The position numbers were made by a program, and so were the translations under genes. From Mycolicibacterium sarraceniae (lineage in GTDB: Bacteria > Actinomycetota > Actinomycetes > Mycobacteriales > Mycobacteriaceae): a stretch of DNA of 64,000 bases. This document shows, piece after piece, positions 1 to 9,632 of the stretch; positions within the stretch are counted from its first letter, which is position 1; the number at the start of each line of letters is the position of its first letter. The notes below the pieces were generated by a model. It had not been told where the DNA came from. It ran no database searches and saw only the letters and a program-made list of their open reading frames with translations. The DNA is taken from assembly GCF_010731875.1 (NCBI RefSeq), contig NZ_AP022595.1:1736001-1800000 (forward strand), read 5' to 3'.

Positions 1-89
1 ACCAGGAGCAGGGCTACCGTCTGCGGGTCCGGATGGCCCCCGAGGGAGGCACGTACAAGATCGCCAAACTCGACCAGGTGAGTAAGTGA
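1..89 (+). CDS. Mce-associated membrane protein, C-terminal end only (Rv0175-like)
   Basis: Only the last 28 codons are inside the window, in the frame that ends at TGA 87-89. The visible tail (..YRLRVRMAPEGGTYKI then AKLDQVSK) matches how Mce-associated (Mas) proteins end, with a short beta-rich segment closing the periplasmic NTF2-like domain. The stop overlaps the GTG start of the next gene (GTGA at 86-89), so the two are translationally coupled within one mce operon. By order it should correspond to M. tuberculosis Rv0175 of the mce1 operon. The identification rests on the downstream genes more than on this fragment. Confidence 0.7.
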   Translation, partial: QEQGYRLRVRMAPEGGTYKIAKLDQVSK

Positions 90-1084
90 CGGTGACGGTC
101 CCCGAAGCGGACGCCGTCGACGTCGAGGCGGACGCCACTGAGGTCACCGACCGGGCGGCCTTCCTCACGCTGGCGAGCTGGCCGGCGCGCGCCGGCGCCT
201 ATGCGGTCGACGTGTTCTTCCCCGCTGGTGTGGTGATCACCTGTCTGCTGGTCGCGCAGTCGGCTTCGATATCGGGCCGCGGCTGGCTGCAGTGGACGGC
301 GATCGCCATAGCCGCGGCGGTATTCCTGGCCCTGGCACTGAACCGGCTATTGCTCCCATCGCTCACCGGGTGGACGCTGGGCCGGTCACTGGTCGGTATC
401 GCCGTCGTCCGACGCGATAAAGCGCCAATTGATCCGTGGCGCCTGCTTATTCGCGATCTGGCACATCTACTCGATACCGCCGCGTTGTTCGTCGGCTGGC
501 TGTGGCCGTTGTGGGACTCACGCAACCGGACCTTCGCCGACCTGATCACCCGCACCGAGGTGCACCGCGAAGAGGGTGAGCCGCCCGATCGGCGGCGGCA
601 GGCAGGTGCGGTGCTGGTGGCTCTCGCGGTGCTCGCTGGCACGGCCACCGCGCTCGGTTACCTCTCGGTGTATCGGCCCGCACTCACCGTCGAACAGACC
701 CGAGAGCATCTTGCGGTCGAAGGCCCCAGGATCGTTCAACAGATGCTGAGCTACAACGTCGCCACGATCGATGCGGATTTCGAGCGGGCCCGGGGCCTGG
801 TCACCGATAGCTATCGGCAACAGCTTGTGGCACAGCAGGATTCGGTGCGCAAAGCCGGACCGGTCGACAACGACTATTGGGTCACCAACAGTGCCGTACT
901 AACCAACACCCGCGATCGCGCGGAGATGCTGCTGCTCATGCAGGGCCAGCGCGGTGAGCCGCCCAAGCAGCGGCTGATCACGGCCACCGTGCAGGTGAGC
1001 TTGGAGCGGTCCGCGAGCGGTCAGTGGCAGGTGTCAAACTTGTCGGTGCTGGCGAAGCCGAACCCGGCGGGAGAGCCGAAGTGA
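86..1084 (+). CDS. RDD-domain Mce-associated membrane protein (Rv0176-like)
   Basis: 332 aa starting at GTG 86, coupled to the upstream gene by GTGA. Residues about 30-155 form an RDD-type membrane domain: an Arg in the first helix region (WPARAGAYAVD), two or three hydrophobic segments and the RNRTFADL motif near its end. A further TM segment at about 170-190 is followed by a periplasmic Mas domain (about 200-325). Rv0176 of the mce1 operon has the same fusion and nearly the same length (322 aa, from memory). Mas proteins are thought to stabilise or assist the Mce1 lipid importer in the envelope; no enzymatic role is expected. The next gene starts within this one's stop codon (GTGA 1081-1084). 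Confidence 0.88.
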   Translation: MTVTVPEADAVDVEADATEVTDRAAFLTLASWPARAGAYAVDVFFPAGVVITCLLVAQSASISGRGWLQWTAIAIAAAVFLALALNRLLLPSLTGWTLGRSLVGIAVVRRDKAPIDPWRLLIRDLAHLLDTAALFVGWLWPLWDSRNRTFADLITRTEVHREEGEPPDRRRQAGAVLVALAVLAGTATALGYLSVYRPALTVEQTREHLAVEGPRIVQQMLSYNVATIDADFERARGLVTDSYRQQLVAQQDSVRKAGPVDNDYWVTNSAVLTNTRDRAEMLLLMQGQRGEPPKQRLITATVQVSLERSASGQWQVSNLSVLAKPNPAGEPK

Positions 1085-1638
1085 GCCCGCGTCGCAAGGT
1101 CGAGGCCGACAGCGTGGAGCTGTTCCGGCTGCCTGACCGGCAACCGCGCCGGTGGGTCTTGCCTTTGGTGGCCACGCTGGCGGCGGTGGCGATCATCGCC
1201 GCGCTCACTGTCAGCACGCTGCTACTGGTGAAACGAGAAACCCAGCGGCAGGACGCGATTCGAGAGGTGGCGGTGCTGAGCTTCGTGCGCGGCTTCGTCA
1301 CCCAGTACACGTCGATCGACCCGTTCCACGCCAATGACTATGCCGATAAGGTGCTGTCGCAGGGCACCGGGCAATTCGCCAAGCTCTATCAGGACAAGAT
1401 GAACGAGGTCGTCATCCAGGTGGCTCGGGCCGAGCCGACGGCGGGCACCGTGCAGGCGTTGGGTATCGAGCGCTGGAACCGCGACGGCAGTGCGGACGTG
1501 GCGGTGGTCGCCACGACCAAGACCAAGATGCCCGACGGCAAGACCATCGAAAGCGGGAGTCGCTGGATGGTCACCGCGACCCAAGAAGGAGGTGCAGGAG
1601 GGCCGTGGAAGATCAGCAACCTACTGCAGGTGATCTAG
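1081..1638 (+). CDS. Mce-associated membrane protein (Rv0177-like)
   Basis: 185 aa from GTG 1081, which overlaps the preceding stop by 4 bp; this start is preferred over an in-frame ATG at 1024 buried in the upstream gene. A short cytoplasmic N-terminus is followed by one TM helix at about residues 22-45 (LPLVATLAAVAIIAALTVS) and a periplasmic NTF2-like Mas domain ending in WKISNLLQVI, the usual Mas C-terminal signature. The length is close to Rv0177 (184 aa, from memory). It belongs to the mce1-type operon and probably acts as an accessory protein of the lipid transporter. Confidence 0.85.
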   Translation: MSPRRKVEADSVELFRLPDRQPRRWVLPLVATLAAVAIIAALTVSTLLLVKRETQRQDAIREVAVLSFVRGFVTQYTSIDPFHANDYADKVLSQGTGQFAKLYQDKMNEVVIQVARAEPTAGTVQALGIERWNRDGSADVAVVATTKTKMPDGKTIESGSRWMVTATQEGGAGGPWKISNLLQVI

Positions 1639-2183
1639 CCGACGCGGCACCGCCGGCGCGAAAGCGGTTGCGCCTCAACAAGACAACGGTGGCGGCTGGC
1701 GTGTCCGCGATCCTGTTCGTGGCCGCGGGCGGTTTCGCCAGCGCGACTGTGCAGCCGTATCTGATGGACCGGGCGGCCGTCGACACCAAGCTCACTATCG
1801 CCCGCACCGCGGCCGAGGCGATCACCACGCTGTGGACCTACACCCCCGACGATATGGACAAGCTGCCGGACCGGTCGGCGAGGTATCTGTCCGGCGACTT
1901 CCAGGACGAGTACCGCAAGTACGTCGACGCCATCGTGCCGACCAACAAACAGGCCAAGGTGACCAACAGCACCGAGGTGGTCGGCGCCGCAGTCGAATCG
2001 CTGAACGGTAAGGACGCCACCGCGATCGTCTACACCAACACCACCTCGAAGAGCCCGCTGAGTAAGGACATTCCCTCGACGAAGTACCTCTCCTACCGCG
2101 TGCAGCTGACCCGGGACGGTGCGCACTGGCTGGTCACCAAGATGACCACGGTGACATCGTTGGACCTCACCCCCAAGCTCTGA
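1605..2183 (+). CDS. Mce-associated membrane protein (Rv0178-like)
   Basis: 192 aa from GTG 1605, overlapping the previous gene by 34 bp. The start is fixed by a strong Shine-Dalgarno (AAGAAGGAGGT, 1583-1593). There is a basic cytoplasmic tail, one TM helix at about residues 29-50 and a Mas-type periplasmic domain ending HWLVTKMTTVTSLDLTPKL. It is shorter than I recall for Rv0178 (244 aa), mainly at the N-terminus. It is the last gene of the mce-type operon: the 156 bp downstream (2184-2339) hold nothing I can identify, and the next gene is convergent. Confidence 0.82.
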   Translation: MEDQQPTAGDLADAAPPARKRLRLNKTTVAAGVSAILFVAAGGFASATVQPYLMDRAAVDTKLTIARTAAEAITTLWTYTPDDMDKLPDRSARYLSGDFQDEYRKYVDAIVPTNKQAKVTNSTEVVGAAVESLNGKDATAIVYTNTTSKSPLSKDIPSTKYLSYRVQLTRDGAHWLVTKMTTVTSLDLTPKL

Positions 2184-2339
2184 GGCGCCCATCGGCGATA
2201 CTTGGCGCTCGGGCACGAGTTCGCCTCCTGGAACATTGCGGTCAGCGTGGCCACCGCGGTGCAGATGACCGTGATGACCAAGCTCCCCTCCCGCGCGCGA
2301 TCCGCTACTGCGCCGGGTGTTCGGCCAGCCCTGAAATCG

Positions 2340-3419
2340 TCAGTTAAACGCGAGCCACGCGGGCAGCGCGCGCTCACGGGAATCGCACAGCACCGCCATG
2401 GTGTCGCACGAACCCTTCGGCACACCCGCGCCGGCCCACATGCCGCCGGTGTCGCGGCGCAACACGATGGCCGACGATCCACCACCGTCGAGCAGAATCG
2501 CGGTGTCGCTGCCCAGCCCGCGGAAGAGATCCTGGATCTGATCCGGCGTGTAACTGCCGCCCTGGAAGATGTACATCTCATCCTTGTCCCTGGCGTAGGC
2601 CAGCGCGGTGCGCGCGGCGCTGGGGCCGGGGTCATTCAACTGGCCGGTGTCGCCCGGTGCCAGCAGCCCGAGGCCACTGACCGCTGCGAACCGGGCGCCC
2701 TTGTCCAGCAGCCCCTGGATCACCGGGGTGGCGGCGTCATAGTCGTTAGGTGACGTGGGCGTAACCAGGAACGGTGCACCCGCGACGGGGATGATCATCG
2801 TCGTCAGTGCGGTCCACACCTCATCACCGCCAGACAGCGCCTGCTTGCCGGCGTAGGCGACCGTCCCCGTCACTGCGGCGTTGGCTCGGCCCTGGCCTTG
2901 GGTGTTGTCGACGTAGGCACCCAACGGAGAGCTGCATCCGGTCGACTTCCACGAACCTGCTTGCTGCCCCCGGACATCGAAGAAGTTGGCGTTGATCACA
3001 ATGGTCGGCTGCCCGAGCGCCTGCCAGGCCTGCAGCGGCGAGTAGGTCTCGGAGGCCTGCACCAGTCCCTCGCGGGTGCGGGTGCCAGGGGTCTGTTCGC
3101 AGCGGGCCTGGTAGCCGCTGTGGGTGTCGACCAGCAGCCGGGGCGTCAGGCGTTTGGAGGCGGCCTTGATCGTCATCAGGTGACCGCCGTTGGTGAGCTC
3201 GTACCAGGTGCCGCCCGCGTTGAGCATTGGTGCGGGATAACCACTTCCGAAGTTGTAGACCAGGTAGCTGCCGCGCGTCGTAGCGATGGCCTGGGCCAGT
3301 TGCTCGCGGCCGTCGGCCGCTGCGATGGGTGCGCCGAGGGTCGCGGCGAGCGTCAGGCAGCCGGCCACGGCCATGCTGCCCGCGATCAGGCGGCGTAGCT
3401 TCACGACGACGGTTGGCAC
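2340..3419 (-). CDS. lprO: LprO-like lipoprotein with phosphodiester glycosidase (NAGPA) domain
   Basis: 359 aa from GTG 3419, chosen because it puts an N-region (VPTVVVKLRR), an h-region and a lipobox VAGC directly at the start, with AAAGGG about 8 nt upstream; GTG 3404 is an alternative. The mature protein has phosphodiester-glycosidase/NAGPA features: INANFFDVRG in the middle and the C-terminal LLDGGGSSAIVLR motif that belongs to the active site in this fold. The family cleaves GlcNAc-phosphodiester or related glycosidic links in secreted glycans. Position between the mce1 end and a pirin gene matches Rv0179c (lprO); the symbol rests on synteny. The lipid anchor and glycosidase activity are predictions. 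Confidence 0.72.
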   Translation of the reverse strand: MPTVVVKLRRLIAGSMAVAGCLTLAATLGAPIAAADGREQLAQAIATTRGSYLVYNFGSGYPAPMLNAGGTWYELTNGGHLMTIKAASKRLTPRLLVDTHSGYQARCEQTPGTRTREGLVQASETYSPLQAWQALGQPTIVINANFFDVRGQQAGSWKSTGCSSPLGAYVDNTQGQGRANAAVTGTVAYAGKQALSGGDEVWTALTTMIIPVAGAPFLVTPTSPNDYDAATPVIQGLLDKGARFAAVSGLGLLAPGDTGQLNDPGPSAARTALAYARDKDEMYIFQGGSYTPDQIQDLFRGLGSDTAILLDGGGSSAIVLRRDTGGMWAGAGVPKGSCDTMAVLCDSRERALPAWLAFN

Positions 3420-3586
3420 AGCTGCCCTTTCATGACGACGAGCCCTCGACGGCACGTACCCCCTATTCTCAGCAACCGCACAGTCAACTTTGGTGACAGT
3501 CCTGCGACAGTTTTGCTCCAGCATCGTCACGACCAGCAACGTCGGTTTGCCGCTTGGATATGCCAACTCCAACGGCGGGTTTGTGA

Positions 3587-4342
3587 TCAGCCCGCCAGCC
3601 CGGCGTGCATCTCCCAGACGAGGATCTCCGCGGGTTCAGTAGCGGTGACCCGCTGACCGCCAGCCGCGCTGAAGCGCACCGCGTCACCCTCGTGTAGCGC
3701 GCCGGCACCCTCCAACCTCACCTCGCCGCGCGGCACGAACAGGTGTAGATACGGGGCTTCGGGCAGCTCGACGGTGTCACCGGGTTGTAGGCGCGCACCG
3801 TGTAGCGCCGCGTATCGGTTGCGGATCGCGATGGCCGCCTGCTCCCTGTGCTCTGGCATGCCGGAGGCGATCGTCACCAGCCCGCCGCGCAGCAGCTCGT
3901 CGTCGATTTCCAGTTGTTGATAGCCCGGATCGAGCCCCGACTCGTCGGGTACCACCCACATCTGAACGAAATGAACTGGCTCGTTATGTGTTTCGTCACC
4001 AGTCAGCGTCCAGGAGTCATTCTTCTCCGAATGCAAGATGCCCCGGCCCGCCGACATTCGTTGAGCCAGGCCGGGATAGATCACCCCGGAGTGACCGGTG
4101 GAGTCCTGGTGCACTAGCGAGCCCTGCAGCACCCACGTGATGATCTCCATATCGCGGTGCGGGTGAGTGTCAAATCCACTGCCCGGCTTGACAATATCGT
4201 CGTTGTTCACCAACAGCAGGCCGTGGTGAGTGTTGGCCGGGTCGTAGTTGTGCCCGAACGAGAACGAGTGCTTGGAGTCCAGCCAATCGATCTTCGTCGC
4301 GGCGCGGTCGGCGGCACGTCTGATGTCGACTGTTGCTGCCAT
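3587..4342 (-). CDS. Pirin family bicupin protein (Rv0181c-like)
   Basis: 251 aa. The start ATG 4342 has a good ribosome site (AAGAGGTG) 6 nt upstream, so the longer upstream frame is not used. The N-terminal cupin carries the metal ligands HPHRDME (two His) and the later GRGILHSEKN (His, Glu); the C-terminal half is a second, degenerate cupin. Pirins of this type (YhhW-like) have quercetinase or redox-sensing roles. The true substrate is unknown. It is divergently transcribed from a MarR regulator with a 92-bp shared promoter region, which suggests that regulator controls it. Confidence 0.88.
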   Translation of the reverse strand: MAATVDIRRAADRAATKIDWLDSKHSFSFGHNYDPANTHHGLLLVNNDDIVKPGSGFDTHPHRDMEIITWVLQGSLVHQDSTGHSGVIYPGLAQRMSAGRGILHSEKNDSWTLTGDETHNEPVHFVQMWVVPDESGLDPGYQQLEIDDELLRGGLVTIASGMPEHREQAAIAIRNRYAALHGARLQPGDTVELPEAPYLHLFVPRGEVRLEGAGALHEGDAVRFSAAGGQRVTATEPAEILVWEMHAGLAG

Positions 4343-4401
4343 GTCAATCACCTCTTGGGTCGATGCCAGCCTAAATGGCCGGTTGCCTAGCCACAACCTA
4401 G

Positions 4402-4413
4402 ATGACACGTCAT
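4402..4413. promoter_or_regulatory. Short inverted repeat in the pirin/MarR divergent promoter
   Basis: ATGACACGTCAT has perfect 5-bp arms (ATGAC/GTCAT) around a 2-bp spacer and sits between the two divergent starts, 22 bp before the MarR start codon. MarR proteins commonly bind such short palindromes between themselves and their target, so this is a plausible autoregulatory operator. The repeat is short enough to be chance. Confidence 0.35.
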
Positions 4414-4434
4414 GTATTCCGCTAAGGTGATCGC

Positions 4435-4881
4435 GTGGCCCTGCGCTGGTTGACCGAGGACCAACAGCTGATCTGGCGCAACTACCTGGAATTGGGCACT
4501 CGGCTTCAGGTCGCGATGAACCGCCAGCTCCAGGCTCGGTGTGGGCTCTCCCTGGCCGACTACGAGGTCCTGGTCGCACTATCCGAGCGGGGGCCGGTGC
4601 GAGTGCTGGGATTAGCCGCGGCGCTGGGCTGGGAACAGAGCCGGGTCTCGCACCAGCTGCGCCGGATGCGGGATCGCGATCTGCTCGAGCGGCGCGACAG
4701 CACCGAGGACCGGCGCGGTGCCACCGTCGAGATCACTGTCGCTGGACGGGAGGCGCTGGCCTCTGCAGCCCCCGATCACGTCGCGCTGGTCCGATCGGTG
4801 CTGTTCGACGAGATGACGCCGGCGCAACTGCGGGGGTTCGACGAGGTGATCGTGGCGGCGCTGGAGCGGCTGGGCGACTGA
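4435..4881 (+). CDS. MarR family transcriptional regulator
   Basis: 148 aa from GTG 4435, with AAGGTGA about 7 nt upstream. It is a typical single-domain MarR: an N-terminal dimer helix, then the winged helix (LSLADYEVLVALSERGP.. LGWEQSRVSHQLRRM), the wing with the conserved DxRxGA-type stretch (STEDRRGATVEITVAG) and a C-terminal dimer helix. It probably represses the divergent pirin gene and perhaps itself in response to a phenolic or oxidative ligand. There is no Cys sensor in the recognition helix; the single Cys near residue 39 might be redox-active but that is speculative. Confidence 0.9.
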   Translation: MALRWLTEDQQLIWRNYLELGTRLQVAMNRQLQARCGLSLADYEVLVALSERGPVRVLGLAAALGWEQSRVSHQLRRMRDRDLLERRDSTEDRRGATVEITVAGREALASAAPDHVALVRSVLFDEMTPAQLRGFDEVIVAALERLGD

Positions 4882-4935
4882 CCCAGTCCGCCGCCACAGC
4901 AGGGCTGCGGCGGTGGATCGACGTGTGGTGTGGGA

Positions 4936-5118
4936 TCAACCCGCCATGAAGGCGTCGTAGGCCGTCTGCAGGTTCGGCGGCAACACCGAGACATTGCACG
5001 ACTGCTGGGTGTCAGCGATCGGTGCGAGGATTCCGCGCAGGTCGTAGCACTCACCGGGGTTGGCGGTGAAGTAGCCGCGCACGTTGGCTTCGGCCTGGGG
5101 GCGCGGCTGGGTGTACAA
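4936..5118 (-). pseudogene. 5'-truncated hemophore-related protein remnant
   Basis: The frame encodes about 60 residues with the C-terminal pattern of small exported mycobacterial hemophore-related proteins (VRGYFTANPGECYDLRG, then a Cys, VLPPNL, AYDAFMAG). No signal peptide or N-terminal Cys is present: the frame begins at a weak TTG and an in-frame TAA lies 24 bp further upstream at 5140-5142. The next gene's start follows immediately on the other strand. The 5' half of the gene seems to be missing. Family assignment is from memory of the motif, not a search. The gene is probably not expressed as a functional exported protein. Confidence 0.55.
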
Positions 5119-5143
5119 CCTGCGTGGCCTTAGTGACCGTTAG

Positions 5144-7038
<1,895 letters not shown>

Positions 7039-7086
7039 CGAGCTCATGGCACGCCGATGTCAGCACGCTCCGCTAGGTTGCCAATC

Positions 7087-7836
7087 GTGACGGACGACAA
7101 GATGCTGGCGCGCATCGCGGCACTCCTGCGCCAGGCCGAAGGCACCGACAACGTCCACGAGGCCGAGGCGTTCATGGCCGCCGCCCAGCGGCTGGCCACC
7201 GCGACATCGATCGACCTGGCGGTCGCGCGCGCCCACTCCGCCACCCGCACCGCCGCACAGGCACCGACCCAGCGGACCATCACCATCGGTGAGCCGGGCT
7301 CCCGGGGCCTGCGTACCTACGTGCAGCTGTTCGCGGGCATCGCCGCGGCCAACGACGTGAAGTGCGATGTCGCCTCGAATTCGACGTATGTGTACGCCTA
7401 CGGTTTCGCCGAGGACATCGACGCCAGCCATGCCCTCTACGCCAGTCTGGTCGTGCAGATGGTGCGCTCGTGTGACGCCTACCTGGCTACCGGTGCCCAC
7501 AAGCCGACGCCGACCATCACCGCGCGGCTCAACTTCCAGTTGGCCTTCGGTGCGCGCGTCGCCCAGCGCCTCTCCGAGGCGCGCGAAGAGGCCACGAAGG
7601 AAGCCACCCGGGACCGCAAGACCGCGCCGGGAACGGCATTGGCCTTGCGCAACAAGGAACTCGAGCTGCGTGACCATTACCGGCAGAACTCCCGAGCGCG
7701 CGGCACCTGGCAGGCTAGCCGGGCGTCGGCGGGATATTCGTCGGCGGCCCGGCGTGCCGGTGACCGGGCCGGCCGGCAGGCCCGGCTGGGTTCCAGTCCT
7801 GAACTGCCCGGGGCGCGGACCCGGCTGCGCAAGTGA
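7087..7836 (+). CDS. DUF2786 domain protein (Rv0184-like)
   Basis: 249 aa from GTG 7087 (VTDDKMLARIAALLRQAEGT), chosen over the in-frame ATG 7057 because the DUF2786 domain begins right here and 249 aa equals the recalled length of Rv0184. DUF2786 covers about residues 1-45 with the conserved KIxxLLxxAEGT-like motif and an EAExFMxxA helix. The C-terminus is very basic and Arg-rich. Function is unknown; the family often occurs near phage or stress genes. It overlaps the next gene by 4 bp (GTGA), and the same pair is adjacent in M. tuberculosis. Confidence 0.85.
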   Translation: MTDDKMLARIAALLRQAEGTDNVHEAEAFMAAAQRLATATSIDLAVARAHSATRTAAQAPTQRTITIGEPGSRGLRTYVQLFAGIAAANDVKCDVASNSTYVYAYGFAEDIDASHALYASLVVQMVRSCDAYLATGAHKPTPTITARLNFQLAFGARVAQRLSEAREEATKEATRDRKTAPGTALALRNKELELRDHYRQNSRARGTWQASRASAGYSSAARRAGDRAGRQARLGSSPELPGARTRLRK

Positions 7837-8330
7837 CGGCGCGCGACAGCCAACGCTCCCGCGTCTACGGGGCCGAGGAGTTCGTCCGAACCCTTTTCGA
7901 TCGCGCCGCCCAACACAGTTCACGCACCATCGACTTCTTCGGGGCGCAGCTCACCCTGCCGCCTGAGGCGCGATTCGCGTCGATGCCGTCAGTGCGGCGC
8001 TATGTCGGCGATGTCCTCGCGCTACCCGCGGTGAGCGCCCGCTGGCCGCAGGCAGGGCCGCTGACCGTGCGGACGCGGCGCGCTGCCAGTGCCGCGCACT
8101 ACGAAAGCTCCGGTGGCACGGGCATCATCGCGGTACCGGACCGTGACTCCGCGGACTGGGCGATGCGGGAGCTGGTCGTGCTGCACGAGATCGCCCATCA
8201 TCTGAGCCCGCAGGGGCCCGCGCACGGCCCGGACTTCATCGCGACTTTCTGCGAGCTCGCCACCGTGGTGATGGGCCCCGAGGTCGGCCACGTGTTGCGC
8301 GTGGTCTACGCCAAAGAAGGCGTGAAGTAA
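7833..8330 (+). CDS. Putative zinc metallohydrolase, TIGR04338 type (Rv0185-like)
   Basis: 165 aa from GTG 7833, overlapping the stop of the DUF2786 gene. A central HEIAHH (about residues 113-118) with the preceding LVVL strand is a zinc-binding HExxH helix. A downstream GPAHGPDF supplies a third His, giving the HExxH...H arrangement of the mycobacterial metallohydrolase family I remember as TIGR04338. Substrate unknown. The conserved pairing with the DUF2786 protein suggests they work together. Confidence 0.85.
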   Translation: MTARDSQRSRVYGAEEFVRTLFDRAAQHSSRTIDFFGAQLTLPPEARFASMPSVRRYVGDVLALPAVSARWPQAGPLTVRTRRAASAAHYESSGGTGIIAVPDRDSADWAMRELVVLHEIAHHLSPQGPAHGPDFIATFCELATVVMGPEVGHVLRVVYAKEGVK

Positions 8331-8370
8331 CTCGCTTGAAGATCGCGTGACGGGCGAGGAGACTCCAGCT

Positions 8371-8985
8371 ATGCGCCGTGAAGTGAAGACCGTTGCCGCG
8401 CTTCGGGAGATCGTGGGCGAACCCGATCCCTATGTCGCGAACAAGGTCAAGGACCGGCTCTCGCCGGTCCAGTGCGACTGGTTGGCACACTCCCCGTTGG
8501 CGTTTGTCGCGACAACGGATCAGCATGGCCGCGTGGATGTTTCCCCGAAGGGTGACCCGCCAGGATTCGTGCATGTGATCGACGAGCAGACCATCGCCAT
8601 CCCGGATCGGACTGGCAATAAGCGTGTCGACGGCTATCTCAACGTAGTGCAACGCCCACAGGTCGGAACCCTGTTTGTCATCCCCGGTCGCGGGGACACT
8701 CTCCGGATCAATGGACGGGCCCGAATCCTGGCCGACGCCGACTACTTCGACACCATGATCGTGCAGGGCAAGCGCCCACTGTTGGTGATGGAGGTCGACA
8801 TCGAGGAAGTGTTCTTCCACTGCTCCAAGGCATTCCTGCGGTCCGATACCTGGAAGCCCGAGACCTGGAATCCGGACGCGCTGCCCAGCGTGGCGAAGAT
8901 GGCCAAGGCACTGCGGACGGACTGGACCGATGCCCAGCTCGAGGAGCGCTACAGCGAGGAGAACATCCGGCGGTCGATGTACTAG
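8371..8985 (+). CDS. Pyridoxamine 5'-phosphate oxidase-fold (PPOX) protein
   Basis: 204 aa. ATG 8371 is preferred over GTG 8347 because GAGGAG lies about 10 nt before it. It has the split-barrel flavin/F420-binding fold: LAFVATTDQHGRVDVSPKGDPPGFV is the typical first hairpin, followed by IAIPDRTGNKR (phosphate-binding) and VGTLFVIPGRGDTLRINGRARI. It resembles the DR_2398-like PPOX subfamily of about 200 aa. The cofactor could be FMN or F420; no substrate is known. Its TAG stop lies inside a 38-bp repeat shared with the end of the molybdopterin oxidoreductase gene, marking the left edge of an inserted island. Confidence 0.85.
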   Translation: MRREVKTVAALREIVGEPDPYVANKVKDRLSPVQCDWLAHSPLAFVATTDQHGRVDVSPKGDPPGFVHVIDEQTIAIPDRTGNKRVDGYLNVVQRPQVGTLFVIPGRGDTLRINGRARILADADYFDTMIVQGKRPLLVMEVDIEEVFFHCSKAFLRSDTWKPETWNPDALPSVAKMAKALRTDWTDAQLEERYSEENIRRSMY

Positions 8986-9017
8986 CCGGCCCGGGCGACC
9001 TCGACCGGTAGCGCATT
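8980..9017. repeat. Left direct repeat (DR-L) of the island
   Basis: Begins TACTAGCCGGCCCGGGCGAC and ends GGTAGCGCATT; it matches 18578-18615 at 37 of 38 positions (the single difference is G at 8997 versus C at 18595). It contains the stop codon of the PPOX gene. Read on the minus strand it is the last 11 codons plus stop of the molybdopterin oxidoreductase (..LPVEVARAG), here without the rest of that gene. Confidence 0.9.
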
Positions 9018-9022
9018 TCGGA

Positions 9023-9593
9023 TCACACCAGCGATGCGGTCAGACCTCCGTCCAGCACATAATGGCTGCCCGTGATCCAGCCGGCCTTGTCTGACGCAAG
9101 GAAGGCGGTGACCTCGGCGATATCCTCTGGGGTTCCCAGACGCCCCTGCTTCATCGCGACGAGGTCTGCGAACGGTATTTGGGTCGCTTCCTCGAAATCA
9201 GGGCGGAGTCGGTCGACCATCGCCGTGTCGACGAAACCTGGGCACACCGCATTCACCCGCACCCCCACTGACCGAAGCTCGACGGCTGCGACCCGTGTGA
9301 GCTGAATCAATGCGGCCTTGGTCGCGCAGTACGAGCCAAGTAGCGGGCTACCGCCGATACCGGCAATCGACGCGATGTTCACAATGTTGCCCCTGGACGG
9401 CACAAGATGCTCTACGGCGGCTTTCATTGTCACGAACGGCCCGCGGACGTTCACGGCAAAGATGGTGTCGAAGTCGGTCGAGATCGCTGACGACGACCCG
9501 TGCGCCGCGATCGATGAAGAGGGTGGCAATCGCCTTGCCGATGCCGTTGGCGGAACCGGGGACGAAGACTCGCTTACCGGTGAGGCCCGACAT
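9023..9593 (-). pseudogene. SDR family oxidoreductase, broken by internal deletion and frameshift
   Basis: Starts ATG 9593 with a good Rossmann N-terminus (MSGLTGKRVFVPGSANGIGK, then ARVVVSDLD), but at about 9475-9485 the homology jumps to another frame at TDFDTIFAVNVRGPF and runs to the normal SDR C-terminus (YCATKAA with active-site Tyr/Lys, VCPGFVDT, VLDGGLTASLV). The NNAG region is missing, around 60-65 residues compared with a usual 250-aa SDR, and the reading frame changes at the junction. The gene sits third in a minus-strand operon after the DUF3556 and FAD oxidoreductase genes and ends 6 bp from the left island repeat. A functional enzyme is not expected. Confidence 0.82.
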
Positions 9594-9632
9594 TGGAAGA
9601 CCTTTCCGGATTGGTGTTCATGGGCGAAGTTG

